From JALYLC01 sp963743275 (lineage in GTDB: Bacteria > Actinomycetota > Thermoleophilia > Gaiellales > JALYLC01): a DNA stretch of 64,000 nucleotides. The notes below the pieces were generated by a model that ran no database searches, was not told where the DNA came from, and saw only the letters and a program-made list of their open reading frames with translations. The stretch's first letter is position 1. Every line of letters starts with the position of its first letter. The translations under genes and the position numbers were made by a program. Where the stretch lies: positions 682,001 through 746,000 of the forward strand of contig CAVUPB010000007.1 in assembly GCA_963743275.1 (NCBI GenBank), given 5' to 3'. Shown here one piece after another: positions 26,835-38,102 of this stretch.

Positions 26835-27884
26835 ATGCAGCCTCCCGACGCACCGGACGTGAGCGCTCCGACCTCGCCGGCGGCGCCCGCAGGCGGCGAG
26901 CCGGCGCCCGCGGTCACGGGGGGCTCGCACCTCACGCTCGTGGATGCCGCGGGCGAGGTGGACACGGCGCCCGAGCGCGCCGGCATCGAGCGCCGCGTGC
27001 GCGACAGGACCTACTTCTGGCTCGACCTCCACCAGCCCGACGCGGACGACATCGAGGCGCTCGGCGACATCTTCGGGTTCCACCCGCTCGCGCTCGAGGA
27101 CTCGGCGAACTTCAACCAGCGGCCGAAGATCGATCCGTACGACGGCTACGCCTTCCTCGTCGTCTACGGCGCCTCGGGCGACGCGGACGGCCTCGTCGAG
27201 GTGCACTGCTTCAGCTCGGAGCACTACCTCGTGACCGTCCGCCACGACGACTGCCCGACGTTCGCCAATCTCCAGAAGCGCTACATGGCGCGCCCGGACA
27301 CGCTGAGCGACGAGTCGATGCTGGTCTACCACGTCGTCGACGGCCTCACCGACAGCTTCTTCCCGTCGCTCTCCGACATGGACGAGCGCATCGACACGCT
27401 GCAGGCGGAGATCTTCGAGGACCCGCACGAGGAGCAGCTGCAGGAGATCTTCGCCATGAAGCAGCGCCTCGTCGCCGTGCGCCGCGTGATCGCGCCGCAG
27501 CGCGACATGTTCGCCCAGCTCGTCGGCAACGTCGTCGAGATCCCGGGCATCAGCGACGAGACGCGGCGCTACTTCCGCGACGTCTACGACCACCTCATCC
27601 GCCTCTCGGAGATGATCGACTCCTACCGCGACCTGCTGACCGGCGTGATCGACGTCTACCTCTCGACCGTCGCCAACCGCCGCGACCAGATCATGAAGCA
27701 GCTGACGGTGCTGGCCGCGATCTTCCTGCCGATCACGTTCATCACCGGCTTCTTCGGCCAGAACTTCGGCTACATGGTCGACCACGTGATCGGCTCGCGC
27801 ACGGCGTTCGCGATCGGCTCGGGCATCCAGGTCGCGACCGTCATCGCGATCCTCGCCTTCTTCAAGCGGCACCGCTGGATCTAG
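26835..27884 (+). CDS. corA: CorA-family divalent cation transporter with GQN motif
   Basis: The 349-residue protein has the CorA cytoplasmic funnel (about 40-285) and two C-terminal helices. The first ends in PITFITGFFGQNFGYM and the second before KRHRWI. The near-universal GMN filter motif is GQN here (308-310). About 35 Pro/Ala-rich residues precede the domain. CorA pentamers import Mg2+ or related ions by membrane potential. It follows ctpE in the same direction after a hairpin. A MITE-like element abuts the stop codon. Confidence 0.88.
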   Translation: MQPPDAPDVSAPTSPAAPAGGEPAPAVTGGSHLTLVDAAGEVDTAPERAGIERRVRDRTYFWLDLHQPDADDIEALGDIFGFHPLALEDSANFNQRPKIDPYDGYAFLVVYGASGDADGLVEVHCFSSEHYLVTVRHDDCPTFANLQKRYMARPDTLSDESMLVYHVVDGLTDSFFPSLSDMDERIDTLQAEIFEDPHEEQLQEIFAMKQRLVAVRRVIAPQRDMFAQLVGNVVEIPGISDETRRYFRDVYDHLIRLSEMIDSYRDLLTGVIDVYLSTVANRRDQIMKQLTVLAAIFLPITFITGFFGQNFGYMVDHVIGSRTAFAIGSGIQVATVIAILAFFKRHRWI

Positions 27885-28036
27885 TGTCCGCTGAGAAGCT
27901 CTGATGGGATGAGGGTGTGTGGCTGGGGTGCGGGTCGCCGCAGGTCTGGCGGGAGTCCGCGCAGCGCGCGACTGCCAGACCGCAGGCGATCCACACGCTC
28001 CAGACGCCACGCTCATTCCGTCAGAGCTTCCTTTAC
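27885..28036. mobile_element. MITE-like inverted-repeat element between corA and uppP
   Basis: Between corA and uppP, AAGCTCTGATGGGATGAG (27896-27913) pairs with CTCATTCCGTCAGAGCTT (28012-28029) at 16 of 18 positions. An inner stem, GGTCTGGC / GCCAGACC, lies at 27943-27950 and 27974-27981. No coding capacity is seen. The left edge starts at the base after the corA stop and the right edge runs into the uppP stop codon. It looks like a small non-autonomous element or solo transposon ends. No target duplication could be defined. Confidence 0.5.
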
Positions 28037-28920
28037 AGCACGAAGTAGAGCGAGGCGGCGACGCCCGCCGCGACGCAGTACGCGGCGAACGGCGTGAGGC
28101 GGTTCGTCTCGAAGTAGCGCATGAGGAAGCGCACTGCGAGGTACGCGGTGGCCGCCGAGCAGATCGCGCCGACGAGCGCCGGGCCGCGTACGCCGTTGCC
28201 GCTCGTGCCGAACAGGTCGGGCAGCTTGAGCACGGCCGCGGCGCCGATGATCGGCGTCGCGAGCAGGAAGGCGAAGCGCGCGGAGTCCTCGTTCGAGAGC
28301 CCCACCGCGAGGCCGCCGGCCATCGTCGCGCCCGAGCGCGAGAAGCCGGGGACGAGCGCGATGGCCTGGGCCGCGCCGACGGCGAGCGTCCCGCGCCACG
28401 TGACCTGGCGGGCGATGCGCGCGTCGCCGGCCTCGGCGCTCGGATCCTCCGCGACGGCCGGGGCGCGGCGGCGCAGGCGCTCGGCGCCGTAGAGCATGAA
28501 GCCGTTGAGGATCAGGAAGAACGCCGCCGATCGTCCCGACGCGAAGAGGTCGCGCAGCGGATGCTCGAGCAGCAGGCCGAGCAGGCCGGCGGGGATCGTG
28601 CCGACGACGAGCAGCCAGCCGAGGCGCGCGTCGCCGTCGTCGCCGATCTCGCGGTTGCGCAGCGAGCGCCCGAGGCCGCGCAGGATGCGCACCCAGTCGC
28701 GCCAGAAGAAGCCGAGCAGCACGAGCGCGGTCGCGAGGTGCGTCGCGACGAGGAACGTCACGAAGAACGAGTCGTTCTGGTGGATGTTCCAGCCGAGCAG
28801 GCGCGGCAGGATCACGCTGTGGCCGAGGCTCGAGATGGGGAAGAGCTCGCTGACGCCCTGCAGCAGGCCGAGCACGACGGCCTGTCCGTACGAGATCAGC
28901 GCGATCGGAGCTGCGAGCAC
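28033..28920 (-). CDS. uppP: Undecaprenyl-diphosphatase UppP/BacA
   Basis: The 295-residue membrane protein carries both UppP signatures, GVSELFPISSLGH (near 22-34) and PGFSRSGATMAGG (near 195-207), among about eight helices. It dephosphorylates undecaprenyl diphosphate to recycle the lipid carrier for peptidoglycan and can confer bacitracin resistance. SELFPISSLGH differs from the usual TEFLPISSTGH but keeps the catalytic Glu, Ser and His. Its start is 4 bp after the stop of a small membrane protein gene, so the two form an operon. A repeat-like element overlaps its stop codon. Confidence 0.93.
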   Translation of the reverse strand: MLAAPIALISYGQAVVLGLLQGVSELFPISSLGHSVILPRLLGWNIHQNDSFFVTFLVATHLATALVLLGFFWRDWVRILRGLGRSLRNREIGDDGDARLGWLLVVGTIPAGLLGLLLEHPLRDLFASGRSAAFFLILNGFMLYGAERLRRRAPAVAEDPSAEAGDARIARQVTWRGTLAVGAAQAIALVPGFSRSGATMAGGLAVGLSNEDSARFAFLLATPIIGAAAVLKLPDLFGTSGNGVRGPALVGAICSAATAYLAVRFLMRYFETNRLTPFAAYCVAAGVAASLYFVL

Positions 28921-28924
28921 GCCC

Positions 28925-29161
28925 TCAGCCCTCGGTCCGCGTGCGGGGACCGGTCTGGAACCACGCGAGCACGAACGCGCCGAGGCCGAGCAGGAGCGCC
29001 GCGATGCCGTGCTTGGCGTGGTGGTGGGTGGAGCCGGCCTCGTGGCCCGGGAAGAACCCGGGCAGCGACTTCGCCGGCTCGGCGAAGTAGACGATCGCGA
29101 TGACGATCAGCACGACGCCGGCGATCCCGGCGGCGATGATGGTCCAGCGGCTGTTCGACAT
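28925..29161 (-). CDS. Small two-helix membrane protein with His-rich loop
   Basis: The 78-residue protein has membrane helices at about 7-27 and 50-68, joined by a loop containing PGHEAGSTHHHAKHG. GGAGA lies upstream of the ATG at 29161. The His cluster could bind metal. The family is not recognised. It is the first gene of a two-gene operon with uppP, which suggests a cell-envelope setting but proves nothing about function. Confidence 0.65.
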   Translation of the reverse strand: MSNSRWTIIAAGIAGVVLIVIAIVYFAEPAKSLPGFFPGHEAGSTHHHAKHGIAALLLGLGAFVLAWFQTGPRTRTEG

Positions 29162-29295
29162 GCGTGGATGTCTCCTGTCGTGATGGGTTGGGGGCCCCCC
29201 GCCCGTGCGTACGGCATCAACGTACGCCGTGAGCGGCGCCCGCACAACCGCCCGGCGGCCCATCTTTGCGGTAGCTTGATGCCGCGATCGCGCCG

Positions 29296-30198
29296 TCAGA
29301 GCCGCAGGGGCCGCGGCGCGGCGAGCGCGCGGCGGGCGCCCGCGAGGCCGAGCGCGGTCGCGGCGACCATGATTGCGAGCGCGGCGAGGAGCGGCGCGGA
29401 CGCCCCTGCCGACGGCGACGACGCCGGCAGCGCGGCCCACCACAGCGCCGTCGCGACCGTGATCGCGCCCATCGCCGCGGCGACCCCGGCTGCGAGCCGC
29501 GCGAGCGCCACGAGCGCGCGCGCGGGCCATTCGATCCGCCGCGCGGTCGCGACGGCTGCATACGTCCAGGCCGCGAGGCAGACGACGAGGAGCAGGCCCC
29601 AGGCCGAGAAGCCGAGCGCATAGGCGGTGTCGTGGCCGTCGCGCTGCGCGGCCGAGAGCCGCTGCGCCCAGGCCACGAGGCCGGCGGTCGCAGCCGCGCC
29701 GGCTGCGCTCAGCCGGGCCGCGCGGGCCCAGTGCGCGCGGATCTCGCCGAAGCGGCCCGCGCGGAGGAACGCGACGAGCGCGGGCAGGGCGCACGCAGCG
29801 CCGGCGAGGACGAGGACCGCTGCGATCGCGGCGGCGGCGACGAGGCCGTCGAACGCGATCGCGGGCAGCGTGCGACCTGCCGCCGGCGCCGTCCCGCGCC
29901 AGTGCTCCGAGACCCGCTGCACCATCATGCCCGCGACGACGAAGAGCGACCAGGCGCAGAGCACGAGCAGCGATCCCGCGCGCGCCCGCGCCGCCGGCGG
30001 AACGGAGTCGCCGCTCAGACCCGCCGCGCGCAGCCGCTCGCGGGCGCCGGCGAGCAGGACGTCGCGGCAGGCGCGCCACGCGACGCGTCCCCGCTCGCCC
30101 GACTCGAGCATCAGGGAAACGAGCTCGTCGCCGTAGCGGGCGCGCCACGCCGGCGGATAGGCGCGCAGCAGCAGGCGGCAGGCGCGCTCGCTCTTCAC
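29296..30198 (-). CDS. PadR-associated membrane protein
   Basis: The 300-residue protein begins with a soluble motif RLLLRAYPPAWRARYGDELVSLM, common at the N-terminus of actinobacterial proteins encoded next to PadR regulators. About six membrane helices follow. No transporter or enzyme motif is visible. The GTG at 30198 overlaps the PadR stop (GTGA), making a two-gene operon in which the regulator probably controls its partner. A much longer upstream frame is antisense to the COG4280-like gene and was not used. Confidence 0.7.
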   Translation of the reverse strand: MKSERACRLLLRAYPPAWRARYGDELVSLMLESGERGRVAWRACRDVLLAGARERLRAAGLSGDSVPPAARARAGSLLVLCAWSLFVVAGMMVQRVSEHWRGTAPAAGRTLPAIAFDGLVAAAAIAAVLVLAGAACALPALVAFLRAGRFGEIRAHWARAARLSAAGAAATAGLVAWAQRLSAAQRDGHDTAYALGFSAWGLLLVVCLAAWTYAAVATARRIEWPARALVALARLAAGVAAAMGAITVATALWWAALPASSPSAGASAPLLAALAIMVAATALGLAGARRALAAPRPLRL

Positions 30199-30548
30199 GC
30201 CGCGCCGCCCTGGGGAGCGAGCCGGACCCGGGCCGAGAGCCGCGCCGTGCCCTCGTCGACGAGGGTGCGCAGATCGGCCAGCGTGGCCGCGAGCGCCTCG
30301 GCGCCGGCGGCGCTGAGGCGGTACGGCCGCCTGCGGCCGCTCGCCCCGACGGCCTCGATCAGCCCGCGCTCCTCGAGGCGGCCGATCGCGCCGTAGAGCG
30401 TGCCGGGGCCGAGCCGGATGCCGGCGAAGTCCTCGATGTCGAGCAGCAGGGCGTAGCCGTGCTTCTCGCCGGAGGCGAGGCTCGTCAGGATCAGGGTCGG
30501 CGGATCGTTGCGGGCCGAGGCCTCGCGCTCGCTGCGGCGGATCCCCAT
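30195..30548 (-). CDS. PadR-family transcriptional regulator
   Basis: The 117-residue winged-helix protein has the PadR core: LILTSLASGEKHGYALLLDIE, then GPGTLYGAIGRLEERGLIEA and RRPYRLSAAGAEAL. PadR proteins are usually autorepressors released by a small ligand. It is coupled to the membrane protein gene and divergent from the COG4280-like gene. A 36-bp inverted repeat lies in the intergenic region as candidate operator. Confidence 0.9.
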   Translation of the reverse strand: MGIRRSEREASARNDPPTLILTSLASGEKHGYALLLDIEDFAGIRLGPGTLYGAIGRLEERGLIEAVGASGRRRPYRLSAAGAEALAATLADLRTLVDEGTARLSARVRLAPQGGAA

Positions 30549-30557
30549 GCGTCCAGA

Positions 30558-30593
30558 CTAGTACGTCGCGCGTAATAACGCAAGACGTATTAG
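30558..30593. promoter_or_regulatory. Candidate PadR operator in the divergent intergenic region
   Basis: CTAGTACGTC (30558-30567) and GACGTATTAG (30584-30593) form an inverted repeat with one mismatch, separated by 16 bp that include CGTAATAACG. The stretch is strikingly AT-rich compared with its surroundings. It sits 10 bp upstream of the PadR ATG and 26 bp before the divergent GTG, so it could control both genes. Confidence 0.55.
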
Positions 30594-30618
30594 TGGCCCC
30601 GGATGGAATGCTGCACGG

Positions 30619-31389
30619 GTGAGCCTCTCGAGCCTCGGCATCGCAACGGCGTCGTTCCTGGCATCGGCCGTCGAGTTCGTCGAGGCGCTGACGATCGTGC
30701 TCGCGCTCGGCGTCACGCGCGGCTGGCGGGCGAGCCTGTGGGGGACGGTCGCGGCGTTCGCCGTGCTCGCGCTCGGCATCGCGGCGATCGGGCCGGGTCT
30801 GACCGCGCATCTGCCGCGCCACTGGCTCCAGCTCGCCGTCGGCACGCTGCTGCTCACGTTCGGGCTGCAATGGCTGCGCAAGGCGGTCTTCCGCAGCGCC
30901 GGGCTGATCGCCCTCCACGACGAGGAGGAGACGTTCGCCGAGGAGGCGTCGGCAGCGCGCGCGGCGGCCGATCAGCGCCGCTTCGGCCTCGACTGGTACG
31001 CGTTCACGGTGGCGTTCAAGGGCGTCCTGCTCGAGGGCCTGGAGGTCGTCTTCATCGTCGTCAGCTTCGGCGCGAGCTCGCAGGACCGCGTGCCGGCGGT
31101 GGTGGGCGCGGGCGTCGCGCTCGCCCTCGTGCTCGTCGCCGGCGCCGTCCTGCACCGGCCGCTCGCGCGCGTGCCGGAGAACCTCATCAAGTACAGCGTG
31201 GGCCTGCTGCTCTCGACCTTCGGGCTCTTCTGGCTGGTCGAGGGCCTCAACGCGGTCGCGGCGGACGGCCATCCGGTCGGCTGGCCGGGCGGCGACGCCG
31301 CCCTCCCCGTGATCCTGCTGGCCTGGCTCGTGCTCTCGCAGGTCGTCGTCCGCGCCCTGCGGACGGCCGAGCCGGTGGCGGCGACGTGA
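30619..31389 (+). CDS. COG4280-type integral membrane protein with two ExxE motifs
   Basis: The 256-residue protein has about seven helices. Two membrane glutamate pairs stand out, EFVEALTIVLA (Glu19, Glu22) and LLEGLEVVFIVV (Glu139, Glu142), at equivalent positions of two internal halves. This recalls the RExxE motif of FTR1 iron permeases and the LysE/GDT1-like cation exporters. A divalent-cation or iron transport role is likely but unproven. A charged loop (DEEETFAEEA) separates the halves. The GTG start follows the candidate PadR operator, and the gene is coupled to a small membrane protein. Confidence 0.75.
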   Translation: MSLSSLGIATASFLASAVEFVEALTIVLALGVTRGWRASLWGTVAAFAVLALGIAAIGPGLTAHLPRHWLQLAVGTLLLTFGLQWLRKAVFRSAGLIALHDEEETFAEEASAARAAADQRRFGLDWYAFTVAFKGVLLEGLEVVFIVVSFGASSQDRVPAVVGAGVALALVLVAGAVLHRPLARVPENLIKYSVGLLLSTFGLFWLVEGLNAVAADGHPVGWPGGDAALPVILLAWLVLSQVVVRALRTAEPVAAT

Positions 31390-31604
31390 GGTTCGCCGTG
31401 GCGTTCGGGCGCTTCTGGTGGGATTTCGTCGTGGGCGACGAATGGCGCATGGCCGTCGTCGTCGCGGTGGCGGCCGCGGTGGGCATCCTCGCCGCCTCCG
31501 AGCGGTGGCTCGCCGGACGCGGTCTCGCGCTCGGGATCGCGGCCGGCGTCATGCTCGTCGTCGGCGCGATCCTGATCGGCACGGGCCGCCGGCGCCGGGC
31601 CTGA
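31386..31604 (+). CDS. Small membrane protein partner of the COG4280-like protein
   Basis: The 72-residue product begins VRFAVAFGRFWWDFVVGDEWRMA and has two membrane helices (about 24-40 and 46-66). The GTG overlaps the upstream stop (GTGA). The FWWDFVVGD motif with tight coupling to the COG4280-like gene suggests a subunit or assembly partner. A perfect hairpin begins in its stop codon. Confidence 0.65.
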   Translation: MRFAVAFGRFWWDFVVGDEWRMAVVVAVAAAVGILAASERWLAGRGLALGIAAGVMLVVGAILIGTGRRRRA

Positions 31605-31640
31605 GACCTGGTTTCGAGAGCGGCTTTCGAAACCAGGTCT
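31604..31640. terminator. Perfect hairpin between convergent operons
   Basis: AGACCTGGTTTCGA (31604-31617) and TCGAAACCAGGTCT (31627-31640) are exact reverse complements with a 9-nt loop. They lie between the plus-strand COG4280 operon and the minus-strand treZ stop at 31649. Placement and symmetry indicate a bidirectional terminator. Confidence 0.75.
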
Positions 31641-31648
31641 GAGCCGCG

Positions 31649-33388
31649 TCAGGCGGGGCCGAGCACGGCGGCCGACTGCGGCGGCAGCCAGACGTGCCCG
31701 TGCTCGCAGCGCACGGCGCCGGCGTCCCACGCGAGCACCGGGCGCAGGGCGCCCCCGCCGTCGCCCAGCGCGAGCGGCTGCGCGCGCTCGGCGAGGTTGA
31801 CCGCGACGAGCCAGTGGCCCCGCCGCACCGTCACGGTCTGCGCCGCGGCGTCGTGGTCGACGTGCACGCGGTCGAGCTGCGGGTCGCGCAGGTCGGGCGT
31901 CCTCCGGCGCAGCGCGATCAGGTCGCGGTACCACGCGAGCAGGCGGGCGTGCGGCTCGCGGGCCGGCTCGTCCCAGTCGAGGCGCGAGCGCTCGAACGTC
32001 TCCGGCGCCTGCGGGTCCGGAACGTCGGCGCCCTCCCAGCCATGGCGGGCGAACTCCTGGCGGCGGCCCCGGCGCACGGCGTCGGCGATCGCGGGGTCGG
32101 TGTGGTCGGTGAAGTACATCCAGGGCGTCGACGCGCCCCATTCCTCGCCCATGAAGAGCATCGGCGTGCCGGCGCACGTGAGCAGCAGCGCGGCGCCGCA
32201 GGCGAGCAGGCCGGGAGGGATGCCCTGCGAGAGGCGGTCGCCCCGGGCGCGGTTGCCGACCTGGTCGTGGGTCTGCAGGGAGACCACGAAGCGCGAGCCG
32301 GGCAGGAGGGCGCGATCGAGCGGGCGCCCGTGGCTGTGCCCGCGGAACGACGAGTACGTGCCGTCGTGGAAGAAGATGCCCTCCAGCACCTTGGCGAGCG
32401 CGCCGGGCGCGGCGAAGTCGGCGTAGTACCCGTCGCGCTCGCCCGTCAGCAGCACGTGCAGGGCGTGGTGGACGTCGTCGGCCCACTGCGCGTCGAAGCC
32501 GGTGCCTCCGCGGGCGCGCGGCGTGACGGTGCGCGGGTCGTTGCGGTCGGACTCGGCGATCAGCCAGAGCGGCCGCCCGAGCGCGAGCGCCGCGACCTCC
32601 GCCGTCAGCTCCTCGGCGAGCGGCAGGGCGCGCGCGTCGAAGAGCTCGTGCACCGCGTCGAGCCGCAGGCCATCCACGCCGAAGTCGCGCAGCCACATGA
32701 CGGCGTTGTCGATGAGGAAGCGGCGCACCTCGTCGCTGCCGGGGCCGTCGAGGTTGACGGCGTCGCCCCAGGGGGTGCCGTAGCGGTCGGTGAAGTACGG
32801 GCCGAACTCGGCGAGGTGGTTCCCGCTCGGGCCGAGGTGGTTGTAGACGACGTCGAGGCACACGCCGAGTCCGCGCTCGTGGCAGGCGTCGACGAAGCGC
32901 CGGAACGCGAACGGGCCGCCGTACGGGGCGTGGACGGCGTAGAGGCCGACGCCGTCGTAGCCCCAGCCGTGGCGGCCCGGAAAGCTCGCGAGCGGCATGA
33001 CCTCGACGATGCCGACGCCGAGCTCGGCCAGATGGTCGAGCCGGCCGATCGCCGAGTCCAGCGTGCCTGCGGGCGTGAACGTGCCGACGTGGAGCTCGTA
33101 GACGATCGAGCCCGGCAGCTCGACGCCGGGCCAGGCGGCGGTCCCGGCGCGCAGGCGCGCGAGGTCGATCACCTCGGCCGGCCCCTCCGGCCCACGCGGC
33201 AGCGAGAGCGCGCGCGGGTCGGCGCGCGGCTCGCCGCCGTCGAGCGCGAACGCGTACTCCGCGCCGGCGGACGCCGGCAGCTCGGCCTCCCACCAGCCGC
33301 CGGCGGCCGGCTCCATGGCGTGACGGGCGCCGTCGAGCAGCAGCGCGACCGACGCGCGCGCGTGCGGCGCCCAGACGCGGAACCTCAC
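31649..33388 (-). CDS. treZ: Malto-oligosyltrehalose trehalohydrolase
   Basis: The 579-residue GH13 enzyme has an N-terminal CBM48-like domain (VRFRVWAPHARASVALLLDG). The barrel motifs are DVVYNHLGPSGN, DGLRLDAVHEL (nucleophile Asp), LWLIAESD (acid Glu) and QTHDQVGNRARGDRLS, the TreZ signature. It releases trehalose from the maltooligosyl trehalose made by TreY. The GTG at 33388 overlaps the treY stop (GTGA). It is the last gene of the glgX-treY-treZ operon and ends at the hairpin near 31.6 kb. Confidence 0.94.
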   Translation of the reverse strand: MRFRVWAPHARASVALLLDGARHAMEPAAGGWWEAELPASAGAEYAFALDGGEPRADPRALSLPRGPEGPAEVIDLARLRAGTAAWPGVELPGSIVYELHVGTFTPAGTLDSAIGRLDHLAELGVGIVEVMPLASFPGRHGWGYDGVGLYAVHAPYGGPFAFRRFVDACHERGLGVCLDVVYNHLGPSGNHLAEFGPYFTDRYGTPWGDAVNLDGPGSDEVRRFLIDNAVMWLRDFGVDGLRLDAVHELFDARALPLAEELTAEVAALALGRPLWLIAESDRNDPRTVTPRARGGTGFDAQWADDVHHALHVLLTGERDGYYADFAAPGALAKVLEGIFFHDGTYSSFRGHSHGRPLDRALLPGSRFVVSLQTHDQVGNRARGDRLSQGIPPGLLACGAALLLTCAGTPMLFMGEEWGASTPWMYFTDHTDPAIADAVRRGRRQEFARHGWEGADVPDPQAPETFERSRLDWDEPAREPHARLLAWYRDLIALRRRTPDLRDPQLDRVHVDHDAAAQTVTVRRGHWLVAVNLAERAQPLALGDGGGALRPVLAWDAGAVRCEHGHVWLPPQSAAVLGPA

Positions 33389-35764
33389 GGCGCGGCCCGC
33401 ACGAGCAGGGCGACGGGCAGCGCGGCGAACAGCTCGGCGCAGGCGACGCCGTCGTCGCCGGCGGCGTGCTCGGCGCCGGTCAGCACGTCGCGCCAGCAGC
33501 CGGGCGCGAGCGCCGCGCGGGCGTCGCGCCAGCCCGTGCGGGCGAGCATCCCCGGCCAGCGCGTGACCACGGTCGCCGCTCCGGCGCCGCGCACGAAGCC
33601 GAGCGCGTGCGGCGAGGCCGAGGCGAGCGGCTCGTAGCCCGCGCGGGCGCCGAAGAGGCCGGGGCGGTCGCGGCGCAGGTTCAGCGCGGCCGCCGTCACC
33701 CACAGCTTCTCCCGGCGGAGGTCGCCGGCCGGCGGGGCGGAGGACAGCGCGGCGAGCAGCGAAGCCCGCTCCGCGAAGTCGACGGGCCGGCGGTTGTCCG
33801 GATCGACGAGCGCCGGCGCCAGGGTCTCGTTGCCCTGGTAGACGTCGGCCGCGCCCGGCAGCGTGAGCTGCAGCAGCTTGGTGCCGAGCGTGAGCGCGCG
33901 GATGCCGGGCGCGTTCGCGGCGACGACGCGGGTGAGCGTCGCGGCGACCTCGCCGTCGAGGCAGCGCGCGGCGAAGCCGGCGACGCGTTGCTCGTAGGCC
34001 GCGTCCGGGGCGTCCCAGCTCGTGAACTGCTTCGACTCGTGCGTGGCCTTCTGCATGTACTGCACCAGGCGCTCCTCGCCGAGCGGCCACGCGCCGAGCA
34101 GCGTCTGGAAGAGCAGGTAGGCCGTCGGCTCGTCGACGTGGTGCTCGGCGGCCTCGCACCGCACCGCCTCCCAGGCCGCGTCCCAGCCCTCGAGGTCCTC
34201 GGCGATCGCGAGCAGGCTCGCGCGCACGTCCTCGCTGCGGTTCGTGTCGTGCGTCGAGAGCGTCGTGAGGCCCTGCGGGTGGCGCCGCGCCTGATCGCGC
34301 GCCCATGCGTGCAGCACCTCCGCGTCGGGAGCGTCGAGCGCGCGCGGGTCGCCGCCCACTTCGTCGAGCGCGATCAGGCGGTGCCAGCGGTAGAACGTGG
34401 TGTCCTCGATGCCCTTGGCCATGACCGGCCCGCAGACCTGCTGGAAGCGGACGACGAGATCGGCCGCCGCGGAGCCGCTCGCGAGCGTGTCGCCGAGCAG
34501 CCGGCGGAGGATGCCGATGGCCTCGGCGAGGTCGGGGCGCGCGTGCTCGGCGAGCGCCGCGAGGCGGTCGAGCCGCGCCGTCTCGGCCGGCTCGGCCGGG
34601 AGTCCCGGGCGCAGGTAGGCGCGGTAGACCTCGACGTGCGAGAGCAGCTCGCGCAGCGCCTCGGCCGCGATCGCGGGCTCGAGTGGCGTCCCGGCCGCGG
34701 CCGCGGCCGCGACCGCTCGCGCCGCGAGCCGCCGCACCTCGGGCTCGAAGAGGTGACGCACGACGAGGCTCTTGGCCTCGATCTCGACGCGCTCCAGCGA
34801 CGGCTCGCCGCCGGCCGCCCGCCAGCGCTCGTCGAGCTCCGGCCCCACCGGCGGCACCATCGCCGCCTGGATCGCGCGCATCGCGTCGTATCCCGTCGTG
34901 CCGGCGCACGGCCAGGCGGCCGGCAGCGACTCGCCCGGCGCGAGGATCTTCTCGACGACGACCCAGGCGCCGTCCGTCGCGTCGCGCAGCCGCTCGAGGT
35001 AGGCCTGCGGGTCGGCGAGGCCGTCGGGGTGGTCGATGCGGAAGCCGTCGATCACGCCCTCGCGGTGGAGGCCGGCGAGCACGGCGTGGGTGGCGTCGAA
35101 CACGTCGCCGAGCTCGACGCGGATCGCGATCAGCGTGTCGATGTCGAAGAAGCGGCGGTAGTTGAGGACGCGGTCCTTGTCGCGCCACGAGGCGAGCGCG
35201 TAGTGCTGGCGGGCGAGCACCGCGGCCGCGTCGCCGCCCGCGCTCGCCGGGTCGACGGGAAAGCGGTGATCCGCGTAGCACAGCACCGGCGCGCCGGCGT
35301 GCTCGCCGAGCCAGATCTCACCAGCCGCGAGCAGGTCGTCCGGGGGCGCGCCGAGCAGCGGCAGGCCGACCCGCCCGTCGCCCGCATCCCAGTCGATGTC
35401 GAACCAGCGCGCCTGCGGGGCGTCCCGGCCGAGGCGCAGGGTCTCCCAGAGCGCCCGGTTGAGGTGCTCGGGCGCGGGGATCGCCATGTGGTTGGGGACG
35501 ACGTCGACCACGATCCCGAGGCCGTGGGAGTGCGCGCACGCGGCCAGATCGCCGAGGGCGCCCTCTCCGCCGAGGTCGGCGGACACGCGCGAGTGGTCGA
35601 CGACGTCGTAGCCGTGCAGCGAGCCCGGCGCCGCCTGCAGGATCGGCGAGAGGTAGAGGTGCGTCACCCCGAGCCGCGCCAGGTACGGCACGATCGCGGC
35701 GGCCGCGGCGAAGCCGAACCCGGCATGCAGCTGCAGCCGGTAGGTGGAGGTGGGGCCGCGGCGG

Positions 35765-35772
<8 letters not shown>
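33385..35772 (-). CDS. treY: Malto-oligosyltrehalose synthase
   Basis: The 795-residue GH13 enzyme starts TSTYRLQLHAGFGFAAA and has TreY blocks GIVVDVVPNHMA, LNYRRFFDIDTL, GFRIDHPDGLADPQAYL and STHDTNRSEDVRA. It converts the reducing-end maltose unit of glucans into trehalose by intramolecular transglucosylation. Its ATG overlaps the glgX stop by 8 bp. With glgX and treZ it turns glycogen into trehalose, a compatible solute for stress or dormancy. Confidence 0.95.
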
Positions 35773-37852
<2,080 letters not shown>

Positions 37853-38102
37853 GCCGCTCCTCGGGTCGGGGATCGCCTGCGTCAGCAGCAAGAGGTTCGC
37901 AGGTGCGTGACACGAACAGCGGCTCGTGCCGCCGTCACGCGGTCGGCGGAGGGTCGTTCGGCTGGGGATGCGGCGGCGGCTCGGGGTTCGGCACTTCGCC
38001 GATCGGATGGGAACGCGTGTCGCTCGGGCTCGTATGCATGCGGGCTTCTTCCCGCGCACCGCCGCGTCCCAAACCGCACGCGGCGTCCCCGGCCTCGCCG
38101 GC

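Noticed and set aside
29261..29277. CATCTTTGCGGTAG resembling half of the shared palindrome, upstream of the His-loop membrane protein gene.
   Set aside because: It has only one half-site and no correctly spaced CCGATG in either direction.
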